Assembly: GCA_017465545.1 (NCBI GenBank)
Contig: JAFTVY010000052.1
Coordinates: 1 to 33,638, forward strand
From: Ruminiclostridium sp.
GTDB lineage: Bacteria; Bacillota; Clostridia; Oscillospirales; Ruminococcaceae
DNA: 33,638 nucleotides
Direction of reading: 5' to 3'
Made by a program: the position numbers and the translations under genes. The notes under the pieces are model-generated. The model searched no databases and was not told the DNA's origin. It was given only the letters and a program-made list of their open reading frames with translations. Shown in pieces: positions 15,076 to 24,208 of the stretch (the stretch's first letter is position 1; each line of letters begins with the position of its first letter).

Positions 15076-15117
15076 ACAGTCTTTCCCCGATTTGCGGGAA
15101 AGACTGTTATTTTTTTG
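15076..15117 (+). terminator. Rho-independent terminator after aquaporin gene
   Basis: The 12-bp stem ACAGTCTTTCCC (15076-15087) pairs with GGGAAAGACTGT (15096-15107), followed by TATTTTTTT. A textbook terminator 15 bases after the stop codon. Confidence 0.93.
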
Positions 15118-15126
15118 TGATTTTAC

Positions 15127-15155
15127 TTGCAATAAGCGCTGTAATAGTGTATAAT
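15127..15155 (+). promoter_or_regulatory. Promoter of the hprK operon
   Basis: TTGCAA (15127-15132), a 17-bp spacer and TATAAT (15150-15155). It lies directly after the terminator and about 65 bp before hprK, and could drive the whole hprK to dnaE series. Confidence 0.75.
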
Positions 15156-15221
15156 TAATTATGTATGGAAGCGTAACGGAATATAGCTTCAGAATTTACC
15201 CTACCGAAAGGAAAAAGCAAA

Positions 15222-16172
15222 ATGGCACAGGAATTTACCGTATCATTAAAATCAATAATTGACGAGCATACGCTTGAGATCATTCACACCCCCGAGGATC
15301 CCGCAAATATCTATATCAGCGATATAGACGTAAACAGACCGGGACTTCAGCTTGCCGGCTTTTACGAATATTTCGACAACAACAGAATACAGATAATAGG
15401 TAACTCCGAAACCGCATACTTAAACCAGTGCGGTGCAGAGATAAGACTTCAGCGTCTGAAGAAGTTCTTTTCTATGAAGCCTGCGGCAGTTATCGTTTCA
15501 AGAGGTCTTGAGGTTGCCGATCAGATGAAGGAATATGCCGAGACCTACGGCGTTCCCTTGCTTCGTAGTGAAGAGAGTACCTCCACCTTTACTTCAAAGC
15601 TGGTTGCATATTTAAGCCTTCAGCTTGCTCCCCGTATTACCCGTCACGGCGTACTCATCGAGGTATACGGCGAAGGTATGCTTATCTTAGGCGAAAGCGG
15701 TGTAGGTAAGTCAGAAACTGCCATCGAGCTTGTAAAACGTGGTCACCGTCTTATTGCCGACGATGCCGTAGAAATCAGAAAGGCTTCCAATATCACTCTC
15801 GTTGGTAGCTCACCTGATAACATCAGACACTTCTTAGAGCTTCGTGGTATCGGTATCATCAATGCCCGTCAGCTCTTCGGTATGGGTGCCGTAAAGGTAA
15901 ACGAAAAGATAGATATGGTAGTAGAGCTTGAGCTGTGGAATCCTGAAAAGATTTACGACAGAATGGGCGTTGACAATCACTACATATCCATTTTAGGCGT
16001 AAAGGTGCCCTCCCTCACGATCCCCGTAAAGCCCGGCAGAAACTTAGCGGTCATCTTAGAGGTTGCCGCTATGAACAACAGACAGAAAAAGATGGGCTAC
16101 AATGCGGCTCAGGAGCTTCTTGACAACTTAGGTCTCGATATGGAAGGCTCCGATACAGTACACAGTCTGTAA
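15222..16172 (+). CDS. hprK: HPr kinase/phosphorylase
   Basis: This 316-residue bifunctional enzyme phosphorylates Ser46 of HPr with ATP or PPi and removes the phosphate again, controlling carbon catabolite repression through CcpA and PTS uptake. The C-terminal catalytic half has the P-loop GESGVGKS (157-164), the RHGVLIEVYG segment with His142, and the HprK signature LRGIGIINARQLFG (207-220). The N-terminal half is the regulatory domain. Length is normal for the family. The ATG follows GAAAGG. It opens a gene series that also encodes glucokinase and, further on, PfkA, in keeping with sugar control. Confidence 0.97.
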   Translation: MAQEFTVSLKSIIDEHTLEIIHTPEDPANIYISDIDVNRPGLQLAGFYEYFDNNRIQIIGNSETAYLNQCGAEIRLQRLKKFFSMKPAAVIVSRGLEVADQMKEYAETYGVPLLRSEESTSTFTSKLVAYLSLQLAPRITRHGVLIEVYGEGMLILGESGVGKSETAIELVKRGHRLIADDAVEIRKASNITLVGSSPDNIRHFLELRGIGIINARQLFGMGAVKVNEKIDMVVELELWNPEKIYDRMGVDNHYISILGVKVPSLTIPVKPGRNLAVILEVAAMNNRQKKMGYNAAQELLDNLGLDMEGSDTVHSL

Positions 16173-16207
16173 TTTTATAGAGAAAGAACAACAGGAAGGT
16201 AAGAACA

Positions 16208-16945
16208 ATGAAATTTGTAGCGGATATGCATACGCATACCATTGCCTGCACCCACGCTTATTCAACCATAACGGAAAATGCAAAGGCGGCGTCAGAAAGA
16301 GGTCTTTCCTATATAGCCTTGACCGACCATTCCGTAAAAATGCCCGACTCCCCTCACGAATGGCATTTCTGCAATATGAGAGTCATCCCCGATTTTCTGT
16401 ATGGCGTCAGGATAATAAAGGGCATAGAGGCGAATCTGATCGACTATGAAGGCAGGCTTGATATAAACGAATATATCTACGGCAACGTGGAATTTATAGT
16501 GGCCTCAATGCACGGCGACTGTATGCCCTATGGCACGGAGGAACAGATTACAAGCGCATATTTAGGCGTACTTGACAATCCCAAGGTGTTTGTTTTAGGA
16601 CATACCGATTCTCCCGATTTTCCCTTTGACGTAGAAGCAGTCACAAAGGCGTGCAAGGAAAAGAACGTGGCAATAGAATTCAACGTAAGCCGCTTCCGCA
16701 GTAACAGATCAATACAAAGACTTAAGCACCTGATACTGCCCACCTGCGCAAAAAACGGATGCAGTATCATAGTGGATTCAGACGCTCACTTCCACGATAA
16801 GGTAGGCGCCTTTGAACAGGCAGAAGCGTTGCTGAATGAAATAAGCTTCCCTGAGGAGCTTGTGCTTAACGCAGACTTAAAACGCTTTGAGGACTTTATA
16901 AGCTCAAAGGGACTTAAAACAAATTCCGGATTAACGGCAGAATAA
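16208..16945 (+). CDS. PHP-domain phosphatase (YcdX-like)
   Basis: This 245-residue metal-dependent phosphoesterase has the PHP motifs HTH at 8-10, TDH at 39-41, Glu74 in KGIEAN, MHGD at 101-104, GHTD at 131-134, and DSDAH near residue 195. Together they build the trinuclear metal site of the YcdX family. Bacterial members hydrolyse phosphate monoesters; the natural substrate here is unknown. It is single-domain, unlike the PHP domain fused to DnaE further downstream. It lies 35 bp after hprK and 50 bp before the glucokinase gene, so it is probably cotranscribed. Confidence 0.9.
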   Translation: MKFVADMHTHTIACTHAYSTITENAKAASERGLSYIALTDHSVKMPDSPHEWHFCNMRVIPDFLYGVRIIKGIEANLIDYEGRLDINEYIYGNVEFIVASMHGDCMPYGTEEQITSAYLGVLDNPKVFVLGHTDSPDFPFDVEAVTKACKEKNVAIEFNVSRFRSNRSIQRLKHLILPTCAKNGCSIIVDSDAHFHDKVGAFEQAEALLNEISFPEELVLNADLKRFEDFISSKGLKTNSGLTAE

Positions 16946-16995
16946 AATCACGAAAATAAGAATAAAATAAAAGGTATCTGAAAGGAAAAAGGAAA

Positions 16996-17952
16996 ATGTA
17001 CAATATAGGAATTGATTTAGGCGGAACAAACATTAAAGTAGGCGTAGTGGATGATAATTTCCAGATCATCGGCAAGTCAAACATAAAGACAAACCTCCCC
17101 CGTCCTGCAGAAGAAATTGCAGACAGCATTGCCGAAGGCGTAAAGCTTGCCTGTGCAGATGCAGGTATCTCTGTAGACGAAATCGGAAGCATCGGTATCG
17201 GTACTCCCGGCGTTGCTGACAGAAACACGGGCGTAGTTCTCTACTCCTGCAACTTAGGCTTCAACAACACAAATATCGGCGGACTTTTAAAGGAAAGACT
17301 CGGCAAGGACGTATTCGTAGAAAACGACGCTAACGTTGCCGCTTACGGCGAGGTTATCAACGGTGCAGGTAAGGGCTATCAGAATGTAGTAGTTATCACT
17401 CTCGGCACAGGCGTCGGCGGTGGTATCATTATCGACGGTCAGATCTACACAGGCTTTAACTTCTGCGGTGGTGAGCTTGGCCACTCTGTTATCGAGTATA
17501 ACGGCAGACAGTGCGGATGCGGCAGAAAGGGTTGCTTTGAAGCATACAGCTCCGCTACAGCTCTTATCAACGCTACAAAGAAAGCAATGGAAGAAAACAA
17601 GGACAGTGCTATGTGGGAAATCGCAGGCTCTGTCGAAAACGTTGACGGCAAGACAGCCTTCGACGCTATGAGAAAGAACGATGCCGCAGGTAAGGCTGTA
17701 GTAGAGGAATACTTGAACTATCTCGGTTGCGGTCTTGTAAACGTGGTTAATACCTTCCAGCCTGAAATGTTACTCATCGGCGGTGGTATCTGCAAGGAAG
17801 GCGAATACCTGACAAAGCCTCTTGAAGAATACATTGCAAGAGAAAGCTACTGCATCAACCCTGAAAAATCCACAAAGCTCGGTATTGCAAAGCTTGGTAA
17901 CGATGCAGGTATCGTGGGTGCCGCTAACCTCTATCGTTTAAAGCAGGCGTAA
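16996..17952 (+). CDS. glcK: ROK-family glucokinase
   Basis: This 318-residue kinase most likely phosphorylates glucose with ATP. The N-terminal phosphate loop DLGGTNIKVGVV, catalytic Asp in ENDANVAAYGE, LGTGVGGGIIIDG, and the ROK zinc motif in GGELGHSV followed by CGCGRKGCFE (His plus three Cys) are all present. Length and motifs match Firmicutes glucokinases; a different hexose or N-acetylhexosamine cannot be ruled out. It follows a GAAAGGAAAAAGG ribosome site. Neighbouring hprK and downstream pfkA fit a glycolytic role. Confidence 0.92.
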   Translation: MYNIGIDLGGTNIKVGVVDDNFQIIGKSNIKTNLPRPAEEIADSIAEGVKLACADAGISVDEIGSIGIGTPGVADRNTGVVLYSCNLGFNNTNIGGLLKERLGKDVFVENDANVAAYGEVINGAGKGYQNVVVITLGTGVGGGIIIDGQIYTGFNFCGGELGHSVIEYNGRQCGCGRKGCFEAYSSATALINATKKAMEENKDSAMWEIAGSVENVDGKTAFDAMRKNDAAGKAVVEEYLNYLGCGLVNVVNTFQPEMLLIGGGICKEGEYLTKPLEEYIARESYCINPEKSTKLGIAKLGNDAGIVGAANLYRLKQA

Positions 17953-17979
17953 TCCTATAAACGGTCAAGGAGAAAGCAT

Positions 17980-18888
17980 TTGAACTGTAACGATTATTCT
18001 AAAATAGAGCAGATTGCCGCAAAGCACAATGCGACGATACTGTACGGCGAAGAAATGAAGCATCACACCACCTTCAGGATAGGCGGTCCTTGTGACGTTA
18101 TGGTTAACGTAAACTGCGCCGCCGTTCTGGTTGAGCTTCTGCAGGAATGTAAGAATTCAGGGATAAAATATTATATCGTCGGCAAGGGCAGTAATATCTT
18201 AGTCAGCGACGAGGGACTGAGAGGTGTTGTCCTGCATATCGGAAGTGATTTTTCTTCCGTACACGTTGACGGAGAATCGATTGAATGCGACGCAGGTGCA
18301 AGCCTTATATCCGTATGTCAGGCGGCTCTTGAAAACAGCCTTCAGGGGCTGGAATTTGCCTACGGAATCCCCGGCTCAGTAGGTGGTGCCGTATATATGA
18401 ATGCAGGTGCCTACGGTGGCGAGATGAAGGACGTGGTACTGTCCTGCAGATATATCGACGGTGACGAGATAAAGGAAATGCCTGTTTACAGAATGGGACT
18501 TGGCTACCGGAAGAGTATCTTTGCCGATAAGAATTACTGCATAGTATCCGTAAAAATAAAGCTGAAAAAAGGCGACAAGAAAGAAATAAAGAATCAGATG
18601 GATACCCTTATGCAAAAGCGTAAGGACAAACAGCCTCTTGAATATCCAAGTGCCGGCAGTACCTTCAAAAGACCTGAGGGCGACTTTGCGGGCAGGCTTA
18701 TAGAGGTCTGCGGACTCAAAGGCACAGCCTGTGGCGGTGCAGAGGTCAGCACAAAGCACGCAGGCTTTGTAATAAACAAGAATAACGCCACCTGCAGTGA
18801 CGTACTGGGCGTTATCGAAAAGGTAAAACAGACGGTTAAAAAAGAAACCGGCGTAGAGCTTCATTGCGAGGTACTCCATATGGAGTAA
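17980..18888 (+). CDS. murB: UDP-N-acetylenolpyruvoylglucosamine reductase
   Basis: This 302-residue FAD enzyme reduces UDP-GlcNAc-enolpyruvate to UDP-MurNAc with NADPH, the second committed step of peptidoglycan precursor synthesis in the cytosol. Seen are the FAD-binding KGSNILVSDEGLRG and YGIPGSVGGAVYMNAGAYGGEM blocks, YRKSIF, and the catalytic Ser in SAGSTFKRPEGDFAG with the C-terminal Glu region (ELHCEV). This pattern is that of type II MurB. TTG start behind AAGGAGAAAG, 27 bp after glcK. The cluster with rapZ is common in Firmicutes. Confidence 0.96.
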   Translation: MNCNDYSKIEQIAAKHNATILYGEEMKHHTTFRIGGPCDVMVNVNCAAVLVELLQECKNSGIKYYIVGKGSNILVSDEGLRGVVLHIGSDFSSVHVDGESIECDAGASLISVCQAALENSLQGLEFAYGIPGSVGGAVYMNAGAYGGEMKDVVLSCRYIDGDEIKEMPVYRMGLGYRKSIFADKNYCIVSVKIKLKKGDKKEIKNQMDTLMQKRKDKQPLEYPSAGSTFKRPEGDFAGRLIEVCGLKGTACGGAEVSTKHAGFVINKNNATCSDVLGVIEKVKQTVKKETGVELHCEVLHME

Positions 18889-18915
18889 GGAAGAACAAAG
18901 GAAGGGTGAAAACGT

Positions 18916-19782
18916 ATGAAAAAGGAATTTGTCATTGTAACAGGTCTTTCAGGCGGAGGAAAATCCTGCGCTGTAAACGTTCTTGAGGATATCGGCTACT
19001 ACTGTATTGATAATATGCCCCCTCAGCTTATTCCCCAGTTTGCCCAGATATGTCAGGAAAACGACGCTATTTCAAAGATAGCCATCGTTACCGATATCAG
19101 AGGCGGTACTATGTTCCTGCATCTCAATGAAAATCTTGAAAAATTAAGACAGCTCAGCCTTGACGTAAAGCTTCTTTTCGTAGATGCAAAGCAGAGCGTC
19201 ATAAAGCAAAGATACAAGGAAACCCGCCGTCGTCATCCTCTTTTTGATATCTCAAACGGAGATATTGATTTAGCTATCGAATCAGAATGCAATATGCTGG
19301 AGCCTATCAGAGAGCAGGCAGACTATTACATAGATACAACTCTTATGTCCACCTCCACCTTAAAGGAGAATATTCTGAATCTTTTCCTTGAGAATCCCTC
19401 GGACAGTATGACTATAAGCTGTATCTCCTTCGGCTTCAAGTACGGCGTTCCCAACGAAGCGGATTTAGTATTCGACGTGCGCTGTCTCCCGAACCCCTTC
19501 TACGTTCCTGAGCTTAAACAGAAGACGGGACTTGACAAGGAGGTCAGGGATTACGTAATGCAGTTTGAAAGCTCAAAGACGCTGGAGGCAAAGCTCTTTG
19601 ACCTTATCGATTTTCTGCTCCCCCAGTATCTGCACGAGGGCAAGAGTCAGCTTGTTATCGCCTTCGGCTGTACGGGTGGCAAGCACAGAAGCGTTACCTT
19701 TGCAGAAAATCTCCGCACCTACATAAGTGGTAAGAATCTCAAGGCAAGAATACTTCACAGAGATATAAAAAAGGATAAATAA
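18916..19782 (+). CDS. rapZ: RNase adapter RapZ / YvcJ nucleotide-binding protein
   Basis: This 288-residue P-loop protein has Walker A GLSGGGKS at residues 10-17 and the conserved C-terminal block FGCTGGKHRSVTFAENL. In enterobacteria RapZ directs RNase E to the sRNA GlmZ to control GlmS; in Bacillus the homologue YvcJ binds and hydrolyses nucleotides and affects competence. The enterobacterial RNA role should not be assumed here. It lies 27 bp after murB and 22 bp before whiA. The expected yvcK/glmR gene is missing between rapZ and whiA. Confidence 0.95.
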   Translation: MKKEFVIVTGLSGGGKSCAVNVLEDIGYYCIDNMPPQLIPQFAQICQENDAISKIAIVTDIRGGTMFLHLNENLEKLRQLSLDVKLLFVDAKQSVIKQRYKETRRRHPLFDISNGDIDLAIESECNMLEPIREQADYYIDTTLMSTSTLKENILNLFLENPSDSMTISCISFGFKYGVPNEADLVFDVRCLPNPFYVPELKQKTGLDKEVRDYVMQFESSKTLEAKLFDLIDFLLPQYLHEGKSQLVIAFGCTGGKHRSVTFAENLRTYISGKNLKARILHRDIKKDK

Positions 19783-19804
19783 ATTTTAACGGAGTGTGAT
19801 TCAG

Positions 19805-20668
19805 ATGTCCTTTGCAACGGAAATAAAGAACGAGCTTTGCAAAAACGAGAGCGACAAGAATCAGCTCCGTTTACTTTGTATGGGCGCTGTCTTTGCAATG
19901 AACGAGGACGGTGAAAAGCTCAGCTTCCGTACAGAATGTAAAAAAGCCGCCGATTATATCGAACAGGCTATGCTACAGATAAAGCTCCCCTGCAGGAAAT
20001 CTGTATTCGATATAAGAGGAAAGACTCTTTATTCGGTGGAGCTTTCAAAAGCCTCAGTAGTGGGCGGAATACCCGACTGCTCGGATGACGACGCCTTCGG
20101 AATATTTTTAAGAGGCGTATTTTTAGTATGCGGCGGAGCGGGAGACCCCGAAAAGGGCTATCAGCTTGAAATATTCCTGCATGATGAAGATAAATGCAGA
20201 AGGCTTCTTTCTATGATAGAGGAGCACGGAATGACCGCAAAGCTGTCCACAAGACGTGGAAGCAGTTTTCTGTACATAAAGGAAAGCGAAAAGATTTCCG
20301 ATATTCTCACCTTCATGGGTGCTATGATGCAGGCTATGGAGATAATGAATATCAAGATATATAAGGAAGTCAGAAACAACGTAAACCGCAGTGTAAACTG
20401 CGAATCGGCAAATCTTGACAAGACTGTCGCCGCCGCAAATATTCAGGCGGACGATATAGAATATATTTTTGCTGTCAAAGGCAGAGGCTACCTTTCGGAG
20501 GAGCTTCTTAAGGTTGCAGATATAAGACTGGAAAACCGTGAATTGTCGCTGAGCGATATAGGTGCAATGTTAGAGCCGCCTATAAGCCGTAGCGGCGTGA
20601 ATCACAGATTCAGAAAAATAAGCGAGATTGCTAAAAAGCTCAGAGCCGAAGACTCTGCAGAGGAATGA
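19805..20668 (+). CDS. whiA: WhiA sporulation/cell-division regulator
   Basis: This 287-residue protein has a degenerate LAGLIDADG-like N-terminal domain (SFATEIKNELCK at the start, FLRGVFLVCGG around residue 100) and a C-terminal helix-turn-helix (ELLKVADIRLENRELSLSDIGAML). WhiA is a DNA-binding protein linked to chromosome segregation and cell division in Firmicutes and to sporulation in Streptomyces. It lacks the endonuclease catalytic residues, as usual. The ATG at 19805 is chosen because the GTG at 19796 sits on top of the GGAG ribosome site. Slightly shorter than typical (~310). Confidence 0.95.
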   Translation: MSFATEIKNELCKNESDKNQLRLLCMGAVFAMNEDGEKLSFRTECKKAADYIEQAMLQIKLPCRKSVFDIRGKTLYSVELSKASVVGGIPDCSDDDAFGIFLRGVFLVCGGAGDPEKGYQLEIFLHDEDKCRRLLSMIEEHGMTAKLSTRRGSSFLYIKESEKISDILTFMGAMMQAMEIMNIKIYKEVRNNVNRSVNCESANLDKTVAAANIQADDIEYIFAVKGRGYLSEELLKVADIRLENRELSLSDIGAMLEPPISRSGVNHRFRKISEIAKKLRAEDSAEE

Positions 20669-20681
20669 AAGGTACTGTAAA

Positions 20682-23600
20682 ATGAGCGGATTTGTCCATT
20701 TACACGTGCATAGTGAATACAGCCTTCTTGACGGCGCCTGCCGTATAAGAGGGCTGATTTCCGCTGTAAAGAAGCTCGGACAGAAGGCAGTAGCGATAAC
20801 CGACCACGGAGTCATGTACGGCTGTGTGGATTTTTACAACGAATGTGTTGCAAACGATATAAAGCCAATTATCGGTTGCGAGATGTACGTTGCTCCTAAA
20901 TCCCGATTTGATAAAGCAAGCAAGGAGGATATGAAGCCCTGCCACCTTATTCTGCTGTGCAAGAATAACGTAGGCTATCACAACCTTGCAAGGCTTGTAT
21001 CCATAGGTTTTACCGAAGGCTTTTACAACAAGCCGAGAATAGACAAGGCTATACTGAAAAAGTACTCGGAAGGTCTCATCTGTCTGTCAGCCTGCCTTTC
21101 GGGTGAAATCCCCCGACAACTCCTTTCGGGCAGATATGCGGATGCGGTTAAGACGGTAAATGAATACAAGGAAATCTTCGGTGAGGATTATTATATAGAG
21201 CTTCAGGATCACGGCATAGAAGAGGAAAAGCGGATACTCCCCTACCTTTTAAGGCTGGCAAGGGATACGGCTACTCCCGTAGTTGCCACCAACGACGCCC
21301 ATTATATAGAAAAATCCGACAGCTTTGTACAAAAGGTACTGACCTGCATTCAGACAGGCACTACCCTGTCCGACGAGAACGCCCTGCACTTTCCGACGGA
21401 GGAATTCTATCTCAAATCAGAAGCCGAAATGTCGGAGCTTTTTCCGCCTGCGGCAATAGAAAACACAGTAAAGATTGCAGAAAAATGCAACGTGACCTTC
21501 ACCTACGGGCAGACTGTACTGCCCTATTTCAAAGCGGAAGGCTACGACAACAACGATGAATTTTTCAAAAACGAAATAAAGAAGGGACTTTTCGAGCGTT
21601 ACGGAAATAATCCCGATAAGGAAATAATCGACCGTGTAAAATACGAAATGTCGGTTATAAAGGAGATGGGCTACGTGGACTATTTCCTGATAGTGGCGGA
21701 TTTTATCGCCTATGCAAGAAGGAATAACATTCCCGTAGGTCCCGGACGTGGTTCAGGTGCAGGAAGCGTCTGTGCCTACTGTCTTAAAATAACCGACATC
21801 GATCCTATAAAATACAACCTGCTCTTTGAAAGATTTTTAAACCCCGAAAGAGTAAGTATGCCCGACTTTGATATTGACTTCTGCTATATAAGACGGCAGG
21901 AGGTCATCGACTACGTAATAAGAAAGTACGGCCGTGACAGAGTAGCACAGATAATCACCTTCGGTACTCTTGCCGCAAGAGCGGCTGTAAGAGACGCAGG
22001 CAGAGTAATGGGTATGCCCTACAGCAAGGTTGATAGTATAGCAAAGCTTATCTCCTCCTCTGCTTCTTTGGATTACGCCCTTGCTACCGACAAGGAACTG
22101 AAGCAGCTGTGCGATACAGACGACGAAACGGCAAGGCTTATAGATACAGCTATGAAAATAGAGGGTATGCCACGAAACACCTCCGTCCATGCGGCAGGTA
22201 TCGTAATCACAAGAGAGCCTGTCAGCGAGTACGTTCCGTTATATAAAAACGGAGACGAAACGGTAACCCAGTACACTATGGGTACTCTTGAAAGACTCGG
22301 TCTGCTGAAGATGGACTTTCTTGCCCTGCGCAACCTTACTGTAATAGACGATTGCTGTAAGCTGATAAAAAAGTGGGATATTAACTTTGATATAAATAAT
22401 ATCCCCCTTGACGATAAACAGGTATATGAGATGATGTCAAAGGGTGGCACCCTCGGTATATTCCAGTTTGAAAGTGCTGGTATGACCAGCCTTTTATCAA
22501 GGCTGAAGCCACAAAGCATAGAAGATCTGACCGCCGCTCTTTCCCTTTACCGACCAGGCCCTATGGATTCCATCCCGAAATATATCTATAACCGCCAGCA
22601 CCCTGACAAAATACGCTACAAGCATCCCGTGTTAAAGGAAATACTTGACGTTACCTACGGCTGCATCGTATATCAGGAGCAGGTTATGACCATCTGCAGA
22701 AGGCTTGCCGGCTATTCCTACGGAAGAGCTGATATAGTAAGGCGTGCAATGGCAAAGAAAAAGCAGGCGGAGATGATAAAGGAAAGGGAGATTTTCGTAG
22801 CCGGAGCAATATCCAACGGAGCGGACGAAAGGACTGCCAACGAGATATTCGACGATATGGCAAGCTTTGCTTCCTACGCCTTCAATAAATCCCACGCCGC
22901 CGCCTACTCGGTGGTAGCCTACCAGACCGCATATTTAAGACGTCACTACTACAAGGAATATATGGTGGCGCTTTTATCAAGCGTTATCGGTAACGGTGGT
23001 AAGACAGCCGAATATATAGACGATCTGACAAGCCAGGGGCTTTCCCTTCTGCCGCCTGATATAAATAAAAGTCAGGCAGGCTTTTCAGCAGAAGAAAAGG
23101 GTATCCGCTTCGGTCTGCTCGGTATAAAATCAATGGGTATGAATATGATAGATACTATCATAGAACAGCGCAGAGAAAAGCCCTTTATAAGCTTCTACGA
23201 TTTCTGCAAGAGGACAAGCGGCAGAATCGTAAACCGCAAGGCGATAGAGGCGCTTATAAAAAGCGGTGCTCTTGACAATCTGGACGCCAACCGCAAGGAG
23301 ATGCTGTTCTCCTACGATTCCCTGCTGGATACCCTGTCGGGAAACCGTGATATTGACGGTCAGCTCGATTTATTCGGTGCCTTCGGAGAGGGCGAATCGG
23401 ATTTCAACAAGCCCTACGAGATTCCCCATTGCGACGAATATCCTACCCAACAGCTACTGATGATGGAGAAGGAGGTTCTCGGTATATTCATTTCGGGACA
23501 TCCTACCGACAGCTACAGAAAATCCGCTAAGATGCGGGGTGCCGTTCACGTTGCCTCTGTGTTAAGCGACAGAAACGACGGGCAGAAAATAAAGCTTGTA

Positions 23601-24089
23601 GCTATGACCGTATCGAAAAGAGAGCATATCACAAAGCAAGGCAGAACAATGTGCTTTGCCCTGCTGGAGGATTTCAGCGGTGAAATCGAGGCGCTTATAT
23701 TCCCGAAGAATTACGATACGCTGAACGCCCTGCTGAAGGAGGGCGAGGTAATGCTGATAGACGGCGTTGTCTCCTGCGATGACGAAAAGGAGCCTGTAAT
23801 ATTCATAAACAACCTGCAGACTGTAATAAAGGACAGCGAGCTACCTGCCGATATACCTTCCGAAAAGCCGAAAACACTTTATATAAAGGTAAAAAGCAGA
23901 ACAGACGAAAGACTGCCCGAAATAAAGAAATTACTGTCAGCAAACCCCGGTGACAGTCCCGTCAAGGTATGCTTTGAGGATACGAGAGAAACAGTCAGCG
24001 TTCCTCTGTCAAAAAATGTTTTTCTTTCTGATAATTTTATACAAAAAATTGTCGGAATTTGTGGAAATAGTAACATAATAATCAAATAA
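20682..24089 (+). CDS. dnaE: DNA polymerase III alpha subunit, DnaE type
   Basis: This 1135-residue replicative polymerase subunit has an N-terminal PHP domain (HLHVHSEYSLLDG, ITDHGVMYG), a C-family polymerase core with PDFDIDF (catalytic Asp395 and Asp397) and the GPGRGSGAGS finger. It also has FNKSHAAAYSVVAYQTAYLR, a helix-hairpin-helix region and a C-terminal OB domain (IKLVAMTVSKREH). The PHP metal ligands look mostly intact. Clostridia usually have both DnaE and PolC; PolC is not in this window. The ATG at 20682 with GAAAGG upstream starts at the conserved MSGFVHLHVH; the longer frame would run into whiA. It lies 13 bp after whiA. Confidence 0.97.
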   Translation: MSGFVHLHVHSEYSLLDGACRIRGLISAVKKLGQKAVAITDHGVMYGCVDFYNECVANDIKPIIGCEMYVAPKSRFDKASKEDMKPCHLILLCKNNVGYHNLARLVSIGFTEGFYNKPRIDKAILKKYSEGLICLSACLSGEIPRQLLSGRYADAVKTVNEYKEIFGEDYYIELQDHGIEEEKRILPYLLRLARDTATPVVATNDAHYIEKSDSFVQKVLTCIQTGTTLSDENALHFPTEEFYLKSEAEMSELFPPAAIENTVKIAEKCNVTFTYGQTVLPYFKAEGYDNNDEFFKNEIKKGLFERYGNNPDKEIIDRVKYEMSVIKEMGYVDYFLIVADFIAYARRNNIPVGPGRGSGAGSVCAYCLKITDIDPIKYNLLFERFLNPERVSMPDFDIDFCYIRRQEVIDYVIRKYGRDRVAQIITFGTLAARAAVRDAGRVMGMPYSKVDSIAKLISSSASLDYALATDKELKQLCDTDDETARLIDTAMKIEGMPRNTSVHAAGIVITREPVSEYVPLYKNGDETVTQYTMGTLERLGLLKMDFLALRNLTVIDDCCKLIKKWDINFDINNIPLDDKQVYEMMSKGGTLGIFQFESAGMTSLLSRLKPQSIEDLTAALSLYRPGPMDSIPKYIYNRQHPDKIRYKHPVLKEILDVTYGCIVYQEQVMTICRRLAGYSYGRADIVRRAMAKKKQAEMIKEREIFVAGAISNGADERTANEIFDDMASFASYAFNKSHAAAYSVVAYQTAYLRRHYYKEYMVALLSSVIGNGGKTAEYIDDLTSQGLSLLPPDINKSQAGFSAEEKGIRFGLLGIKSMGMNMIDTIIEQRREKPFISFYDFCKRTSGRIVNRKAIEALIKSGALDNLDANRKEMLFSYDSLLDTLSGNRDIDGQLDLFGAFGEGESDFNKPYEIPHCDEYPTQQLLMMEKEVLGIFISGHPTDSYRKSAKMRGAVHVASVLSDRNDGQKIKLVAMTVSKREHITKQGRTMCFALLEDFSGEIEALIFPKNYDTLNALLKEGEVMLIDGVVSCDDEKEPVIFINNLQTVIKDSELPADIPSEKPKTLYIKVKSRTDERLPEIKKLLSANPGDSPVKVCFEDTRETVSVPLSKNVFLSDNFIQKIVGICGNSNIIIK

Positions 24090-24122
24090 AGTGCTTTTAG
24101 CCAAAGATTTACCGTTTTCCCC

Positions 24123-24151
24123 TTGACTAAAAGGCAATTTTGGAGTAAACT
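24123..24151 (+). promoter_or_regulatory. Promoter of pfkA
   Basis: TTGACT (24123-24128), a 17-bp spacer and TAAACT (24146-24151). It lies between dnaE and pfkA in an AT-rich gap with no clear terminator. The -10 is weak, but an overlapping TAAATTAT (24151-24158) could also serve. Confidence 0.6.
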
Positions 24152-24175
24152 AAATTATGTGTAAATAATCATTTA

Positions 24176-24194
24176 GAGGTTTCACCTCGTGAAA
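24176..24194 (+). promoter_or_regulatory. Two alternative hairpins at the pfkA ribosome site
   Basis: GAGGT (24176-24180) can pair with ACCTC (24184-24188), or TTTCAC (24180-24185) with GTGAAA (24189-24194). The two share bases, so they exclude each other. The second covers part of the GAAAGG ribosome site. It could also be a protein-binding palindrome. Regulatory role is inferred. Confidence 0.4.
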
Positions 24195-24208
24195 GGATGT
24201 TATATTTT

